DNA of 64,000 nt from Pseudomonas reinekei (GTDB lineage Bacteria; Pseudomonadota; Gammaproteobacteria; Pseudomonadales; Pseudomonadaceae). The number at the start of each line of letters is the position of its first letter. Within the stretch, counting starts at the first letter, position 1. The stretch lies in contig NZ_MSTQ01000005.1 of assembly GCF_001945365.1 (NCBI RefSeq), positions 124,001 to 188,000 of the forward strand, written 5' to 3'. Position numbers and translations under genes: made by a program. Under the pieces are notes generated by a model that saw only the letters and a list, made by a program, of their open reading frames with translations, had not been told where the DNA came from and did no database searches. Shown here in pieces: positions 24,212 to 34,006 of this stretch.

Positions 24212-25162
24212 ATGAAAGGTTCCCCGTCGTTGTTGTTGGCCGCCATGCTTAGTCTGCCGGTTCTGGCGCAAGCCGCCGAACCGGCCCAATGCAGCACCGT
24301 AAACTTCTCCGATGTCGGCTGGACCGACATCACCGTCACCACCGCCACCACCAGCGTCGTCCTCGATGCCTTGGGCTACAAAACCAAAACCACCATGATT
24401 TCCGTGCCCGTGACCTACAAGTCCCTGGCCGACGGCAAGAACATGGACATTTTCCTCGGCAACTGGATGCCGACCATGGAAAACGACATCAAGCCTTACC
24501 GTGATGCCGGGACGGTGGACACACTGCGCGCCAACCTCGAAAACGCAAAATACACACTCGCCGTGCCCGAAGAGTTGTATAACAAAGGTCTGAAGGATTT
24601 CGCCGACATTGCCAAGTTCAAGAAAGAACTGGACGGCAAGATCTACGGCATCGAACCGGGTAACGACGGTAACCGCCTGATCCAGAGCATGATCGACAAG
24701 AACGCCTTCGGCCTGAAAGAGGCCGGCTTCAAGGTGGTCGAGTCCAGCGAGGCAGGCATGCTCTCGCAAGTCGATCGCGCCCAGCGCCGCAACACCGCCG
24801 TGGTGTTCCTGGGCTGGGAACCGCACCCGATGAACACGCGCTTCAAGATGAAGTACCTGACCGGCGGCGACGAGTTCTTCGGCCCCAACTTCGGTCAGGC
24901 GACCATCTTCACCAACACCCGCAAGGGTTACGCCCAGGAATGCAGCAACGTGGGTCAGCTGCTTAAAAACCTGGTGTTCACCCTCGACATGGAAAGCACG
25001 CTGATGGGCAACGTCCTGGACGACAAGATGAAGCCTGACGCGGCCGCCAAGGCCTGGCTGAAAAAGAACCCACAGGTGCTCGATACCTGGCTCGCTGGCG
25101 TGACCACCATTGACGGTAAACCTGGCCTGGAGGCCGTGAAAGCCAAGCTCGCACAGCCTTGA
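24212..25162 (+). CDS. cbcX: Choline-binding periplasmic protein CbcX
   Basis: 316-aa binding protein of the quaternary-amine ABC importer. Signal peptide MKGSPSLLLAAMLSLPVLAQA, mature start about AEPAQCSTV. Segments DVGWTDITVTTATTSVVLDALGY, IFLGNWMPTM and VVFLGWEPHPMN parallel those of CaiX, its paralog in the same window. The start at 24212 has AAGGAG at 24199-24204. First gene of cbcXWV, the choline branch of the shared transporter for choline, carnitine and betaine. Confidence 0.95.
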   Translation: MKGSPSLLLAAMLSLPVLAQAAEPAQCSTVNFSDVGWTDITVTTATTSVVLDALGYKTKTTMISVPVTYKSLADGKNMDIFLGNWMPTMENDIKPYRDAGTVDTLRANLENAKYTLAVPEELYNKGLKDFADIAKFKKELDGKIYGIEPGNDGNRLIQSMIDKNAFGLKEAGFKVVESSEAGMLSQVDRAQRRNTAVVFLGWEPHPMNTRFKMKYLTGGDEFFGPNFGQATIFTNTRKGYAQECSNVGQLLKNLVFTLDMESTLMGNVLDDKMKPDAAAKAWLKKNPQVLDTWLAGVTTIDGKPGLEAVKAKLAQP

Positions 25163-25239
25163 TTTAGGAAGCATCGCTTATGCCGGGCGGCATACGCCGC
25201 CCGGGCTGTTTATTTCCTTGCATGCGGACGTTCACTACC

Positions 25240-26085
25240 ATGCTGATTGATCAGAAAATACCTTTAGGCCAGTACATCGCAGGCTTCGTTGAATGGTTGA
25301 CGCAACACGGCGCCAACACCTTCGACGCAATTGCCGTGTCACTGGAAACGATGATCCACGGCGTGACGTTTGCGCTGACCTGGTTCAACCCGCTGGTCTT
25401 GATCGGCCTGATCGCACTACTGGCACACCTCATCCAGCGCAAATGGGGCCTGACCGCCTTCGTCATCGCGTCCTTTCTGCTGATCCTCAACCTGGGGTAC
25501 TGGCAGGAAACCATGGAAACCCTCGCCCAGGTGTTGTTCGCCACCCTGGTGTGCGTGCTGATCGGCGTGCCGTTGGGCATCGTCGCCGCGCATAAACCGA
25601 TGTTCTACACCATGATGCGTCCTGTACTCGATCTGATGCAGACCGTACCGACCTTCGTGTACCTCATTCCTACCCTGACCCTCTTCGGTCTGGGTGTGGT
25701 CCCGGGCCTGATCTCGACGGTGGTGTTCGCGATTGCCGCACCCATCCGCCTCACTTACCTGGGCATCCGCGATGTGCCGCAAGAACTGATGGACGCCGGC
25801 AAGGCCTTTGGCTGCTCGCGTCGCCAACTGCTTTCACGGATCGAACTGCCCCACGCCATGCCGAGCATCGCGGCCGGCATCACCCAGTGCATCATGCTGT
25901 CGTTGTCGATGGTGGTGATCGCGGCACTGGTGGGTGCCGATGGCCTGGGCAAACCCGTGGTCAACGCATTGAACACTGCTGATATCGCCCTGGGCTTCGA
26001 AGCGGGCCTGGCGATCGTACTGCTGGCGATCATGCTCGACCGTATCTGCAAACAACCCGACGCCAAAGTAGGGGGTGACGCATGA
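25240..26085 (+). CDS. cbcW: Quaternary-amine ABC transporter permease CbcW
   Basis: 281-aa inner-membrane permease of the ProW/OpuAB type with about six hydrophobic helices. The ABC-contact loop is EALMDAGKAFG-like (ELMDAGKAFGCSRRQLLSRIELP, near residue 185). The start is ATG 25240 (MLIDQKIPLGQY). Its stop overlaps the ATG of cbcV (ATGA at 26082-26085), so the two core subunits are translated together. It serves several binding proteins (CbcX, CaiX and a betaine-specific one outside this window). Confidence 0.94.
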   Translation: MLIDQKIPLGQYIAGFVEWLTQHGANTFDAIAVSLETMIHGVTFALTWFNPLVLIGLIALLAHLIQRKWGLTAFVIASFLLILNLGYWQETMETLAQVLFATLVCVLIGVPLGIVAAHKPMFYTMMRPVLDLMQTVPTFVYLIPTLTLFGLGVVPGLISTVVFAIAAPIRLTYLGIRDVPQELMDAGKAFGCSRRQLLSRIELPHAMPSIAAGITQCIMLSLSMVVIAALVGADGLGKPVVNALNTADIALGFEAGLAIVLLAIMLDRICKQPDAKVGGDA

Positions 26086-27260
26086 GCATTATTCGCTTCG
26101 AAGACGTCGACGTGATCTTCACCAAAGATCCGCGAGAAGCCTTGAAACTGCTTGACCAGGGCATGACCCGCAGCGAGATCCTGAAAAAGACCGGGCAAAT
26201 CGTTGGCGTGGAAAAGGCCACCCTGGATATCGAAAAAGGTGAAATCTGCGTATTGATGGGCCTGTCCGGTTCCGGAAAGTCCAGCCTGTTGCGTTGCATC
26301 AACGGCCTCAACACCGTCAGCCGCGGCAAGCTGTTCGTCGAGCACGAAGGCAAGCAGATCAACATTGCTTCCTGCACGCCAGCTGAACTGAAAATGATGC
26401 GCACCAAGCGCATCGCCATGGTGTTCCAGAAGTTCGCCCTGATGCCGTGGCTGACAGTGCGCGAGAACATCAGCTTCGGTCTGGAAATGCAGGGCCGTCC
26501 GGAGAAGGAACGCAAGAAACTGGTCGACGAAAAACTCGAACTGGTGGGCCTGACCCAATGGCGCAACAAGAAACCCGATGAACTCTCCGGCGGCATGCAG
26601 CAGCGCGTGGGCCTGGCCCGCGCGCTGGCGATGGACGCCGACATCCTGCTGATGGATGAACCGTTCTCGGCACTCGACCCGCTGATCCGCCAGGGCCTGC
26701 AGGACGAACTGCTGGAACTGCAACGCAAGCTGAGCAAAACCATCGTATTCGTGAGCCACGACCTCGACGAAGCCCTGAAGCTCGGCAGCCGCATTGCGAT
26801 CATGAAAGACGGCCGGATCATCCAGTACAGCAAGCCGGAACAAATCGTTCTCAACCCGGCGGACGACTACGTGCGGACGTTCGTCGCCCACACCAACCCG
26901 CTGAACGTACTGTGCGGTCGCAGCCTGATGCGCACCCTGGACAACTGCAAGCGCATCAACGGTTCGGTGTGCCTCGATCCGGGTGGCGATTCGTGGCTGG
27001 ACCTGGCGGAAGGCAACACGATCAAGGGCGCTCGCCAGAACGGCTCGGCGCTGGATCTGCAAAACTGGGCACCGGGCCAGGCGGTTGAAGGTCTCGGTCG
27101 CAGGCCAACCCTGGTGGACTCGAACATCGGCATGCGCGACGCGCTGCAGATTCGTTATCAGACTGGCAACAAACTGGTGCTGCACGACAACAATCATGTG
27201 GTGGGGATTCTCGGCGACAGCGAGCTGTACCACGCGTTGCTCGGCAAGAACCTGGGATAA
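26082..27260 (+). CDS. cbcV: Quaternary-amine ABC transporter ATPase CbcV
   Basis: 392-aa ATPase. Walker A GLSGSGKSS near residue 64, signature LSGGMQQRVGLARAL near 168, Walker B ADILLMDEPFSALDP near 190, and the switch histidine in FVSHDLDEA. The roughly 115-residue C-terminal extension after LNPADDYVRTFVAHTNPLNV is in the place of the regulatory (CBS-like) tail of glycine betaine transporters. Ends before a good intrinsic terminator at 27274. Confidence 0.95.
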   Translation: MSIIRFEDVDVIFTKDPREALKLLDQGMTRSEILKKTGQIVGVEKATLDIEKGEICVLMGLSGSGKSSLLRCINGLNTVSRGKLFVEHEGKQINIASCTPAELKMMRTKRIAMVFQKFALMPWLTVRENISFGLEMQGRPEKERKKLVDEKLELVGLTQWRNKKPDELSGGMQQRVGLARALAMDADILLMDEPFSALDPLIRQGLQDELLELQRKLSKTIVFVSHDLDEALKLGSRIAIMKDGRIIQYSKPEQIVLNPADDYVRTFVAHTNPLNVLCGRSLMRTLDNCKRINGSVCLDPGGDSWLDLAEGNTIKGARQNGSALDLQNWAPGQAVEGLGRRPTLVDSNIGMRDALQIRYQTGNKLVLHDNNHVVGILGDSELYHALLGKNLG

Positions 27261-27273
27261 GGCAACAGACACA

Positions 27274-27302
27274 AAACGCCGCGAGAGGATCGCGGCGTTT
27301 TT
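27274..27302 (+). terminator. Intrinsic terminator of cbcXWV
   Basis: Arms AAACGCCGCGA and TCGCGGCGTTT (27274-27284 and 27290-27300) with a 5-base loop, then T-rich sequence, 14 bp after the cbcV stop. Confidence 0.9.
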
Positions 27303-27345
27303 ATTTATGGGGTATCGGGTAATGCAGCGTTGATGCTGACGCCCC

Positions 27346-27411
27346 CTTCGCGAGCAGGCTCGCTCCCACATTGAAATGCATTTCCCTGTGGGAGCGAACC
27401 TGCTCGCGAAG
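27346..27411. repeat. Outward-facing REP pair
   Basis: TTCGCGAGCAGGCTCGCTCC and GGGAGCGAACCTGCTCGCGA between the convergent cbcV and betT genes. Confidence 0.88.
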
Positions 27412-27456
27412 AATGCGACGCGGTGCTTCTGACCGAAACACCGCGTCACTCACACC

Positions 27457-29454
27457 TTAGCTATACACCCGGCCAAGGAGCTGCCGATGGCTTTCAAACT
27501 GATCGAGCACGTCACGGGTGATCTGATCCTGAGTGAAACCCATCAAGTCGTAATCCTGGCTGCCGTTGTGCAAATACACCTCGGCGCGGTAGTAACGCTG
27601 ACGCGCCTCATCGGATTGAGCCGACTCAGTCGGCGTCGCCAGATAGCCATCCAGGCTCACTTCATAGACAAACGGATTGCCCTCCTCCATCTCGACCCGC
27701 ACGCCCATGCAACGCTTGGACTTGCCCAACAGCGTCTGCACTTCCAGGCCTTGCGCACGCATTTGCGTCGTCGCGTCCTGCAATGCCGGGCTCACATGCT
27801 TGTCCATGAAGCGCTGGACCACCGACTGGCTCGGTTGCAGGTCCAGTTGAGTCAAACGCTCGCTGAAACCACGGCGACCGCGTGCCGCCAGCTGCGCTTG
27901 CTCCTGTTCGATCTGCACGTCCTGGCGCATGGCCTTGTGCAGGCCGAACATGAAGCACACCAGCACCACCGAGAACGGCAGACCGGCCAGCACCACCATG
28001 GTTTGCATGGCTTCGAAGTTGCCGGCGAACAGCAGGCCGATGGTCACCAGGGTGATCACCACCGACCAGAAGATCCGCAACCAGTGCGGAGCGTCTTCGT
28101 CGACGTTACCGCCCTTGCAGGAAAGGTTGGCCATCATCACCGCGCCGGAATCCGCCGGGGTCAGGAACAGCACGAAACCCACGAAGATCGACACACCGAT
28201 CACCACCTTCGACGCCGGGTAATGCTCCAGCAACTGGTAGATCGCCATGGACGGCTGTTCCAGTGCCGTTTTCCCAAGTTCCACCGCACCGTGGTTCATC
28301 ACCAGGTCCAGGGCCGAGTTACCGAAGATCGACAGCCACGCGAGGGTAAAGCCCAGCGGAATCAGCAACACGCCCGCCACCAGTTCACGCACCGTGCGAC
28401 CACGGGAAATACGCGCGATGAACATGCCTACGAATGGCGCCCAGGAAATCCACCAGGCCCAGTAGAACAAGGTCCACAGGCCCAACCAGCGGTCGGACTT
28501 GTCACCGTCGCCTTCGTACACATAAAGATCGAAAGTCTTCAGCACCACGCCGTTCAGGTAGTCACCGACGTTCTGTACAAAACCGTTGAGCAGGTGCAGG
28601 GTCGGACCGAACAGCAGGACGAAAATCAGCAGGCCGCTGAACAGGATGATGTTGAGGTTGGACAGACGGCGGATGCCGTTTTCCACGCCCGACACGGCCG
28701 CGATGGTCGCCACGGTGCTCATCACAATGATCACGATCAGCAGGTTGGTGTTGCTGTGCTCCATGCCGAACAGGTTTTCCAGCCCGGACGACACTTGCAG
28801 CGAACCAATCCCCAGGTTGGTCACCAGGCCCAGCAGGGTCACGAACATGCCAAAGCCGTCTACCGCATGACCGGCCGCGCCCTTGACCCAACGCTCGCCC
28901 ACCAGCGGGTACAACGCCGAACGCAACGCCAGCGGCTGGTTATGACGGTAAGCAAAATAGGCAACGGCCAGGCCGACCAGCGCGTAGATCGCCCAGCCAT
29001 GCAGGCCCCAGTGCAGGAACGTCAGCTGCACCGCCTGACGCGCCGCGAGGTTGCTGCCGGCCACGCCTTCCGGCGGATTGAAATAGTGGTCCAGCGGCTC
29101 GGAAGCGCCGAAGTACAGCAACGAAATGCCGATACCCGACGAAAACAGCATCCCCGCCCAGGCGCCGTAGCTGAAGTCCGGGGTATCGTCCTTGCTGCCC
29201 AGTTTCAGTTTGCCGTAGGACGAAAACGCCAGGCCAACCACGAAAATCAGGTAGGCGGCGATCACCACCATGTAGTACCAGCCAAAGCTGCGCGACAGCC
29301 AGGCTTGCGCCATACCGAGCATTCGACCGGCCTCTTGCGGGGCGATGATCAGAATGGCGGTCAACAACAGAATCAACGCGGTGGAGGTGTAGAACACCCA
29401 ACCGTTGACCGTCACCTTCTCGGGCGGGGTCTTTATTAGTGAGGCAGAACTCAT
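27457..29454 (-). CDS. betT: BCCT-family choline transporter BetT
   Basis: 665-aa secondary transporter with 12 hydrophobic segments and a long cytoplasmic C-terminal domain (from about residue 520, FMFGLHKAMRQDVQIEQEQA onward) of the kind that makes BetT osmosensitive. BCCT signatures include YYMVVIAAYLIFVVGLAF in the first helices, SSGIGISLLYFGASEPLDHY and TLFYWAWWISWAPFVGMFIA. The start at 29454 (MSSASLIKTPPE) has GGAG upstream; the longer frame to 29559 is rejected. Divergent from betI across an operator region. Confidence 0.95.
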   Translation of the reverse strand: MSSASLIKTPPEKVTVNGWVFYTSTALILLLTAILIIAPQEAGRMLGMAQAWLSRSFGWYYMVVIAAYLIFVVGLAFSSYGKLKLGSKDDTPDFSYGAWAGMLFSSGIGISLLYFGASEPLDHYFNPPEGVAGSNLAARQAVQLTFLHWGLHGWAIYALVGLAVAYFAYRHNQPLALRSALYPLVGERWVKGAAGHAVDGFGMFVTLLGLVTNLGIGSLQVSSGLENLFGMEHSNTNLLIVIIVMSTVATIAAVSGVENGIRRLSNLNIILFSGLLIFVLLFGPTLHLLNGFVQNVGDYLNGVVLKTFDLYVYEGDGDKSDRWLGLWTLFYWAWWISWAPFVGMFIARISRGRTVRELVAGVLLIPLGFTLAWLSIFGNSALDLVMNHGAVELGKTALEQPSMAIYQLLEHYPASKVVIGVSIFVGFVLFLTPADSGAVMMANLSCKGGNVDEDAPHWLRIFWSVVITLVTIGLLFAGNFEAMQTMVVLAGLPFSVVLVCFMFGLHKAMRQDVQIEQEQAQLAARGRRGFSERLTQLDLQPSQSVVQRFMDKHVSPALQDATTQMRAQGLEVQTLLGKSKRCMGVRVEMEEGNPFVYEVSLDGYLATPTESAQSDEARQRYYRAEVYLHNGSQDYDLMGFTQDQITRDVLDQFESHRQLLGRVYS

Positions 29455-29775
29455 GGCACAGATGCTCCGGGCAGTGCGGGAGAAAATCACAAGGCAACGC
29501 GTTACCCGACCAATCGGTGAGTTGGCAGCCGACCAGCGGGTGTTATAAAGACACCCCAAAGAAGCCCGAACCCTAAAAGCGCCGTGGCGTATAGGTTTCG
29601 AGCCATTTTGGATGTCGGTTTTTCGTCATGTATGCATAGGAAAAATCGGTAAGCAGCGACGAATTGTCGCAGATCTTATTCTTTGTTGATTGAACGTTCA
29701 ATCAAAACAAAATAGACTGGCCCTCAGTCCGACAGGCGTTTTGCGTCTGACGGAAGGCCTAAGGAGATGTGCAAG
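29455..29775. promoter_or_regulatory. Divergent betT/betIBA control region with BetI operator
   Basis: A perfect 20-bp palindrome, half-site TTGATTGAAC, spans 29686-29705 and fits the known BetI operator type. A second dyad, GCGAC-N5-GTCGC, lies at 29656-29670, 15 bp to the left. BetI represses both directions until choline is present. The rest of the 321 bp is AT-rich promoter sequence. Confidence 0.85.
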
Positions 29776-30369
29776 ATGCCCAAGGTCGGTATGCAACCCA
29801 TCCGCCGCCAGCAATTGATCGAAGCCACTTTGCAGGCGGTCGATCAGGTCGGAATGGGGGACGCCAGCATTGCGCTGATCGCCCGTTTGGCCGGTGTCTC
29901 GAATGGCATCATCAGTCATTATTTTCAGGACAAGAACGGCCTGATCGCTGCCACGGCGCAGTACCTGATGACGGTCCTGAGCGAGAACGTCACCGCGCGC
30001 CGTCAGGCGTTGAAGGACGAGAGCCCACGGGCTCACCTTCAGGTGATCATCGAAGGCAACTTCGACGCCAGCCAGGTCAATGGCCCGGCAATGAAAACCT
30101 GGCTGGCCTTCTGGGCCACCAGCATGCACCACCCGTCTTTGCACAGGTTGCAGCGGATCAACGATCACCGTCTGTATTCCAACCTGTGCTGCCAGTTCCG
30201 CCGCGTATTGCCGCTCGATGATGCGCGCAGTGCAGCCCGTGGCCTGGCAGCCCTCATTGACGGTTTGTGGTTGCGCGGTGCGCTGTCGGGAGACGCTTTC
30301 GACACCGAGCAGGCGCACCGCATCGCTTACGAATACATGGATTTCCAACTGGCCAAGCGGGTGAGTTAG
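29776..30369 (+). CDS. betI: Choline-responsive repressor BetI
   Basis: 197-aa TetR-family repressor. N-terminal helix-turn-helix ([20 protein letters not shown] then [17 protein letters not shown]), and a ligand-binding C-terminal half ([42 protein letters not shown]) typical of BetI. The start is 29776 with AAGGAG at 29761-29766; an ATG at 29767 directly abuts the site and is not usable. First gene of betI-betB-betA. Confidence 0.96.
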   Translation: MPKVGMQPIRRQQLIEATLQAVDQVGMGDASIALIARLAGVSNGIISHYFQDKNGLIAATAQYLMTVLSENVTARRQALKDESPRAHLQVIIEGNFDASQVNGPAMKTWLAFWATSMHHPSLHRLQRINDHRLYSNLCCQFRRVLPLDDARSAARGLAALIDGLWLRGALSGDAFDTEQAHRIAYEYMDFQLAKRVS

Positions 30370-30431
30370 AGCACACATAGAACGCTCAACCACCGCACAG
30401 CGCCAATCACTGATGCACTTGCGAGGACTTT

Positions 30432-31904
30432 ATGGCCCGTTTCGAATTGCAAAAACTCTACATCGATGGCGGTTACTCTGACGCTGGCAGCGATGCCACC
30501 TTCGAAGCCATCAACCCGGCTAACGGTGAAGTCCTCGCCAAAGTACAACGCGCGACCAAGGAAGACGTCGAGCGCGCGGTGGTCAGCGCCGAAAAGGGCC
30601 AGAAAATCTGGGCTGCGATGACCGCCATGGAGCGTTCGCGCATCCTGCGTCGCGCCGTGGAAATCCTCCGTGAGCGCAACGACGAACTGGCGGCCCTGGA
30701 AACCCTGGACACCGGCAAGGCCTACTCCGAAACCCGTTACGTCGACATCGTGACCGGTGCGGACGTGCTGGAATACTACGCAGGCCTGGTGCCGGCCATC
30801 GAAGGCGAGCAGATTCCGCTGCGTACCACGTCGTTCGTCTACACCCGTCGCGAGCCACTGGGCGTTGTCGCCGGTATCGGCGCGTGGAACTACCCGATCC
30901 AGATCGCCCTGTGGAAATCCGCACCGGCCCTGGCCGCCGGTAACGCGATGATCTTCAAGCCAAGCGAGGTCACCTCGCTGACCACCCTGAAACTGGCCGA
31001 AATCTACACCGAGGCCGGCGTGCCAGACGGCGTGTTCAACGTCCTGACCGGCAGCGGCCGTGAAGTCGGCACCTGGCTGACCGAGCACCCGCGCATCGAG
31101 AAAGTCTCGTTCACCGGCGGCACTGACACCGGCAAGAAAGTCATGGCCAGCGCCTCGAGCTCTTCGCTCAAGGACGTGACCATGGAACTGGGCGGCAAGT
31201 CCCCGCTGATCATCTGCGACGACGCCGACCTCGATCGCGCCGCCGACACCGCGATGATGGCCAACTTCTACAGCTCCGGCCAGGTCTGCACCAACGGCAC
31301 TCGCGTGTTCGTACCGGCGCACTTGAAAGCCGCTTTCGAAGCCAAGATTGCCGAGCGTGTTGCACGTATCCGCATCGGCAACCCGGAAGACGAAAACACC
31401 AACTTCGGTCCGCTGGTGAGCTTCGCCCACATGGAAAGCGTGCTGGGCTACATCGCCAAGGGCAAGGAAGAAGGCGCCCGCCTGCTGTGCGGCGGCCAAC
31501 GCCTGACTGACGGCGAATTCGCCAAAGGTGCGTTCGTCGCGCCGACCGTGTTCACCGACTGCACCGACGACATGACCATCGTCCGTGAAGAAATCTTTGG
31601 CCCGGTGATGGCGATCCTGTCGTACGAAACCGAAGAAGAAGTGATCCGCCGCGCCAACGATACCGACTTCGGCCTGGCCGCCGGTATCGTCACCAAGGAC
31701 CTGAACCGCGCCCACCGCGTGATTCATCAACTGGAAGCCGGTATCTGCTGGATCAACGCCTGGGGCGAATCCGACGCGAAGATGCCGGTCGGTGGCTACA
31801 AGCAGTCGGGTGTTGGCCGTGAGAACGGCATCAGCTCGCTGAACAACTTCACCCGCATCAAATCGGTACAGGTCGAGCTGGGCGATTACGTCTCGGTGTT
31901 CTAA
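30432..31904 (+). CDS. betB: Betaine aldehyde dehydrogenase BetB
   Basis: 490 aa, the length expected for the Pseudomonas enzyme. NAD(P)-dependent oxidation of betaine aldehyde to glycine betaine. Visible motifs: cofactor-site [20 protein letters not shown] near 150, [11 protein letters not shown] near 225, catalytic glutamate in MELGGKSP near 252 and catalytic cysteine in [13 protein letters not shown] near 286. 62 bp after betI. Confidence 0.97.
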   Translation: MARFELQKLYIDGGYSDAGSDATFEAINPANGEVLAKVQRATKEDVERAVVSAEKGQKIWAAMTAMERSRILRRAVEILRERNDELAALETLDTGKAYSETRYVDIVTGADVLEYYAGLVPAIEGEQIPLRTTSFVYTRREPLGVVAGIGAWNYPIQIALWKSAPALAAGNAMIFKPSEVTSLTTLKLAEIYTEAGVPDGVFNVLTGSGREVGTWLTEHPRIEKVSFTGGTDTGKKVMASASSSSLKDVTMELGGKSPLIICDDADLDRAADTAMMANFYSSGQVCTNGTRVFVPAHLKAAFEAKIAERVARIRIGNPEDENTNFGPLVSFAHMESVLGYIAKGKEEGARLLCGGQRLTDGEFAKGAFVAPTVFTDCTDDMTIVREEIFGPVMAILSYETEEEVIRRANDTDFGLAAGIVTKDLNRAHRVIHQLEAGICWINAWGESDAKMPVGGYKQSGVGRENGISSLNNFTRIKSVQVELGDYVSVF

Positions 31905-31938
31905 GACCCGAGACTTGTATTGCTTGCCAGGCCGTCAT

Positions 31939-32027
31939 CACTGGCGAGCCAGCTCCCACAGGTTGGGTGTCGCCCACCAAATCTGTGGCAGCCCCCAATC
32001 CTTGTGGGAGCTGGCTTGCCAGCGATT
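31939..32027. repeat. REP pair inside the bet operon, GAGCTGGCTTGCCAGCGA type
   Basis: CTGGCGAGCCAGCTCCCAC and GTGGGAGCTGGCTTGCCAGC, facing outward, between betB and betA. Confidence 0.85.
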
Positions 32028-32084
32028 CGAGTGCGAAGCACTCGCCGAGGCCCGACCTGACCACTATCAAAGAGGGTTCATTCA

Positions 32085-33788
32085 ATGTCCCAAGAATTCG
32101 ACTACATCATCATCGGTGCCGGCTCTGCCGGTAACACCCTGGCGACCCGTCTGACTGAAGACGAAGGCGTCACCGTCCTGCTGCTCGAAGCCGGCGGCCC
32201 GGATTATCGTCTCGACTTCCGCACGCAAATGCCCGCGGCTCTGGCGTTCCCGCTGCAAGGCCGTCGCTATAACTGGGCCTACGAAACCGATCCAGAGCCA
32301 CACATGGACGGTCGCCGGATGGAATGCGGTCGCGGCAAGGGCCTCGGTGGTTCCTCGCTGATCAACGGCATGTGCTACATCCGCGGCAACGCCATGGACT
32401 ACGACGGCTGGGCAAAGTTACCAGGTCTGGAAGACTGGTCGTATCTGGACTGCCTGCCCTATTTTAGAAAAGCGGAAACAAGGGACATCGGCCCGAACGA
32501 CTACCACGGCGGCGACGGCCCGGTCAGCGTGACCACGCCGAAAGCCGGCAACAACCCGCTGTTCCACGCCATGGTTGAAGCCGGCGTGCAGGCGGGTTAC
32601 CCCGCTACCTCCGACTTGAACGGTTACCAGCAGGAAGGCTTCGGTCCGATGGACCGCACCGTGACGCCAAACGGCCGTCGCGCTTCCACGGCTCGCGGTT
32701 ACCTCGACGTGGCCAAAAAGCGTTCGACCCTGACCATCGTGACCCACGCCCTGACGGACAAGATCCTGTTCGAAGGCAAGCGTGCGATCGGCGTGCGTTA
32801 CCTGGTCGGCGACGCTGAAGAGCGTGTCGAAGCCAAAGCGCGCAAGGAAGTCCTGCTGTGCTCCGGCGCCATCGCTTCGCCGCAGATCCTGCAACGCTCC
32901 GGCGTTGGCCCGGCCGAACTGCTGAACAAGCTCGACATTCCGGTCGTCCACGACCTGCCGGGCGTTGGCGAAAACCTGCAGGACCACCTCGAGCTGTACC
33001 TGCAATACGCGTGCACCCAACCGGTCTCGCTGTACCCGTCGCTGCTCTGGTACAACCAGCCCGCCATCGGTGCCGAGTGGCTGTTTAACGGTACCGGCAT
33101 CGGCGCCAGCAACCAGTTCGAAGCGGGCGGCTTCATCCGCACGCGCGAAGAGTTCGAATGGCCGAACATCCAGTACCACTTCCTGCCGGTGGCGATTAAC
33201 TACAACGGCAGCAACGGTGTGAAAGAGCACGGCTTCCAGGCGCACATGGGCTCCATGCGCTCGCCGAGCCGCGGTCGTATCCAGGCCAAGTCCAAGGACC
33301 CGCGCCAGCACCCGAGCATCCTGTTCAACTACATGGCCACCGAGCAGGACTGGCAGGAATTCCGCGACGGCATCCGCCTGACCCGTGAAATCATGCAGCA
33401 ACCGGCACTGGACGCTTTCCGTGGTCGCGAAATCAGCCCGGGCATCGACGTGCAAACCGATGAGCAGCTCGACAAGTTCATCCGCGAACACGCCGAAACC
33501 GCGTTTCACCCATCCTGCTCGTGCAAGATGGGCACCGACGAGATGGCCGTGGTCGATGGCGAAGGTCGCGTGCATGGCATGCAAGGCCTGCGCGTGGTCG
33601 ACGCCTCGATCATGCCGATCATCACCACCGGCAACCTCAACGCGCCAACGATCATGATCGCCGAGAAAATCGCCGACAAGATCCGCGGTCGCAAGCCGCT
33701 GCCACGCAGCACCGCCACTTACTATGTAGCGGGTGAAGCGCCGGTGAAGGGCAAGCCGATGCGTGAAGTGAGCCAGATAGCTCAGTAA
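32085..33788 (+). CDS. betA: Choline dehydrogenase BetA
   Basis: 567-aa membrane-associated FAD enzyme of the GMC family oxidising choline to betaine aldehyde with electrons to the respiratory chain. N-terminal FAD site [21 protein letters not shown] signatures [20 protein letters not shown] near residue 82 and [18 protein letters not shown] near 260, and the C-terminal active-site part [17 protein letters not shown] followed by [15 protein letters not shown]. Last gene of the operon, followed by a strong terminator. Confidence 0.97.
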   Translation: MSQEFDYIIIGAGSAGNTLATRLTEDEGVTVLLLEAGGPDYRLDFRTQMPAALAFPLQGRRYNWAYETDPEPHMDGRRMECGRGKGLGGSSLINGMCYIRGNAMDYDGWAKLPGLEDWSYLDCLPYFRKAETRDIGPNDYHGGDGPVSVTTPKAGNNPLFHAMVEAGVQAGYPATSDLNGYQQEGFGPMDRTVTPNGRRASTARGYLDVAKKRSTLTIVTHALTDKILFEGKRAIGVRYLVGDAEERVEAKARKEVLLCSGAIASPQILQRSGVGPAELLNKLDIPVVHDLPGVGENLQDHLELYLQYACTQPVSLYPSLLWYNQPAIGAEWLFNGTGIGASNQFEAGGFIRTREEFEWPNIQYHFLPVAINYNGSNGVKEHGFQAHMGSMRSPSRGRIQAKSKDPRQHPSILFNYMATEQDWQEFRDGIRLTREIMQQPALDAFRGREISPGIDVQTDEQLDKFIREHAETAFHPSCSCKMGTDEMAVVDGEGRVHGMQGLRVVDASIMPIITTGNLNAPTIMIAEKIADKIRGRKPLPRSTATYYVAGEAPVKGKPMREVSQIAQ

Positions 33789-33812
33789 CAGCTCACAAAC
33801 GGCCTCAATCAA

Positions 33813-33847
33813 AACCGCCAACCTTTCCGGGTTGGCGGTTTTTTTTT
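33813..33847 (+). terminator. Intrinsic terminator of betIBA
   Basis: Arms AACCGCCAACC (33813-33823) and GGTTGGCGGTT (33830-33840) followed by a run of T to 33847. Confidence 0.93.
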
Positions 33848-34006
33848 GGCTAACACGATCTACTTACAGCAAACAACAATCATCACATCAAGTAACTAAA
33901 ATTAATTACAACACTTCAATAAAAAACTCGTAACACTTGCACCAAGACCAGCTTAACAACTTCCATTACTATCCGCGCCCCGCCCCATGGGACAGGAGAA
34001 ATTTCA

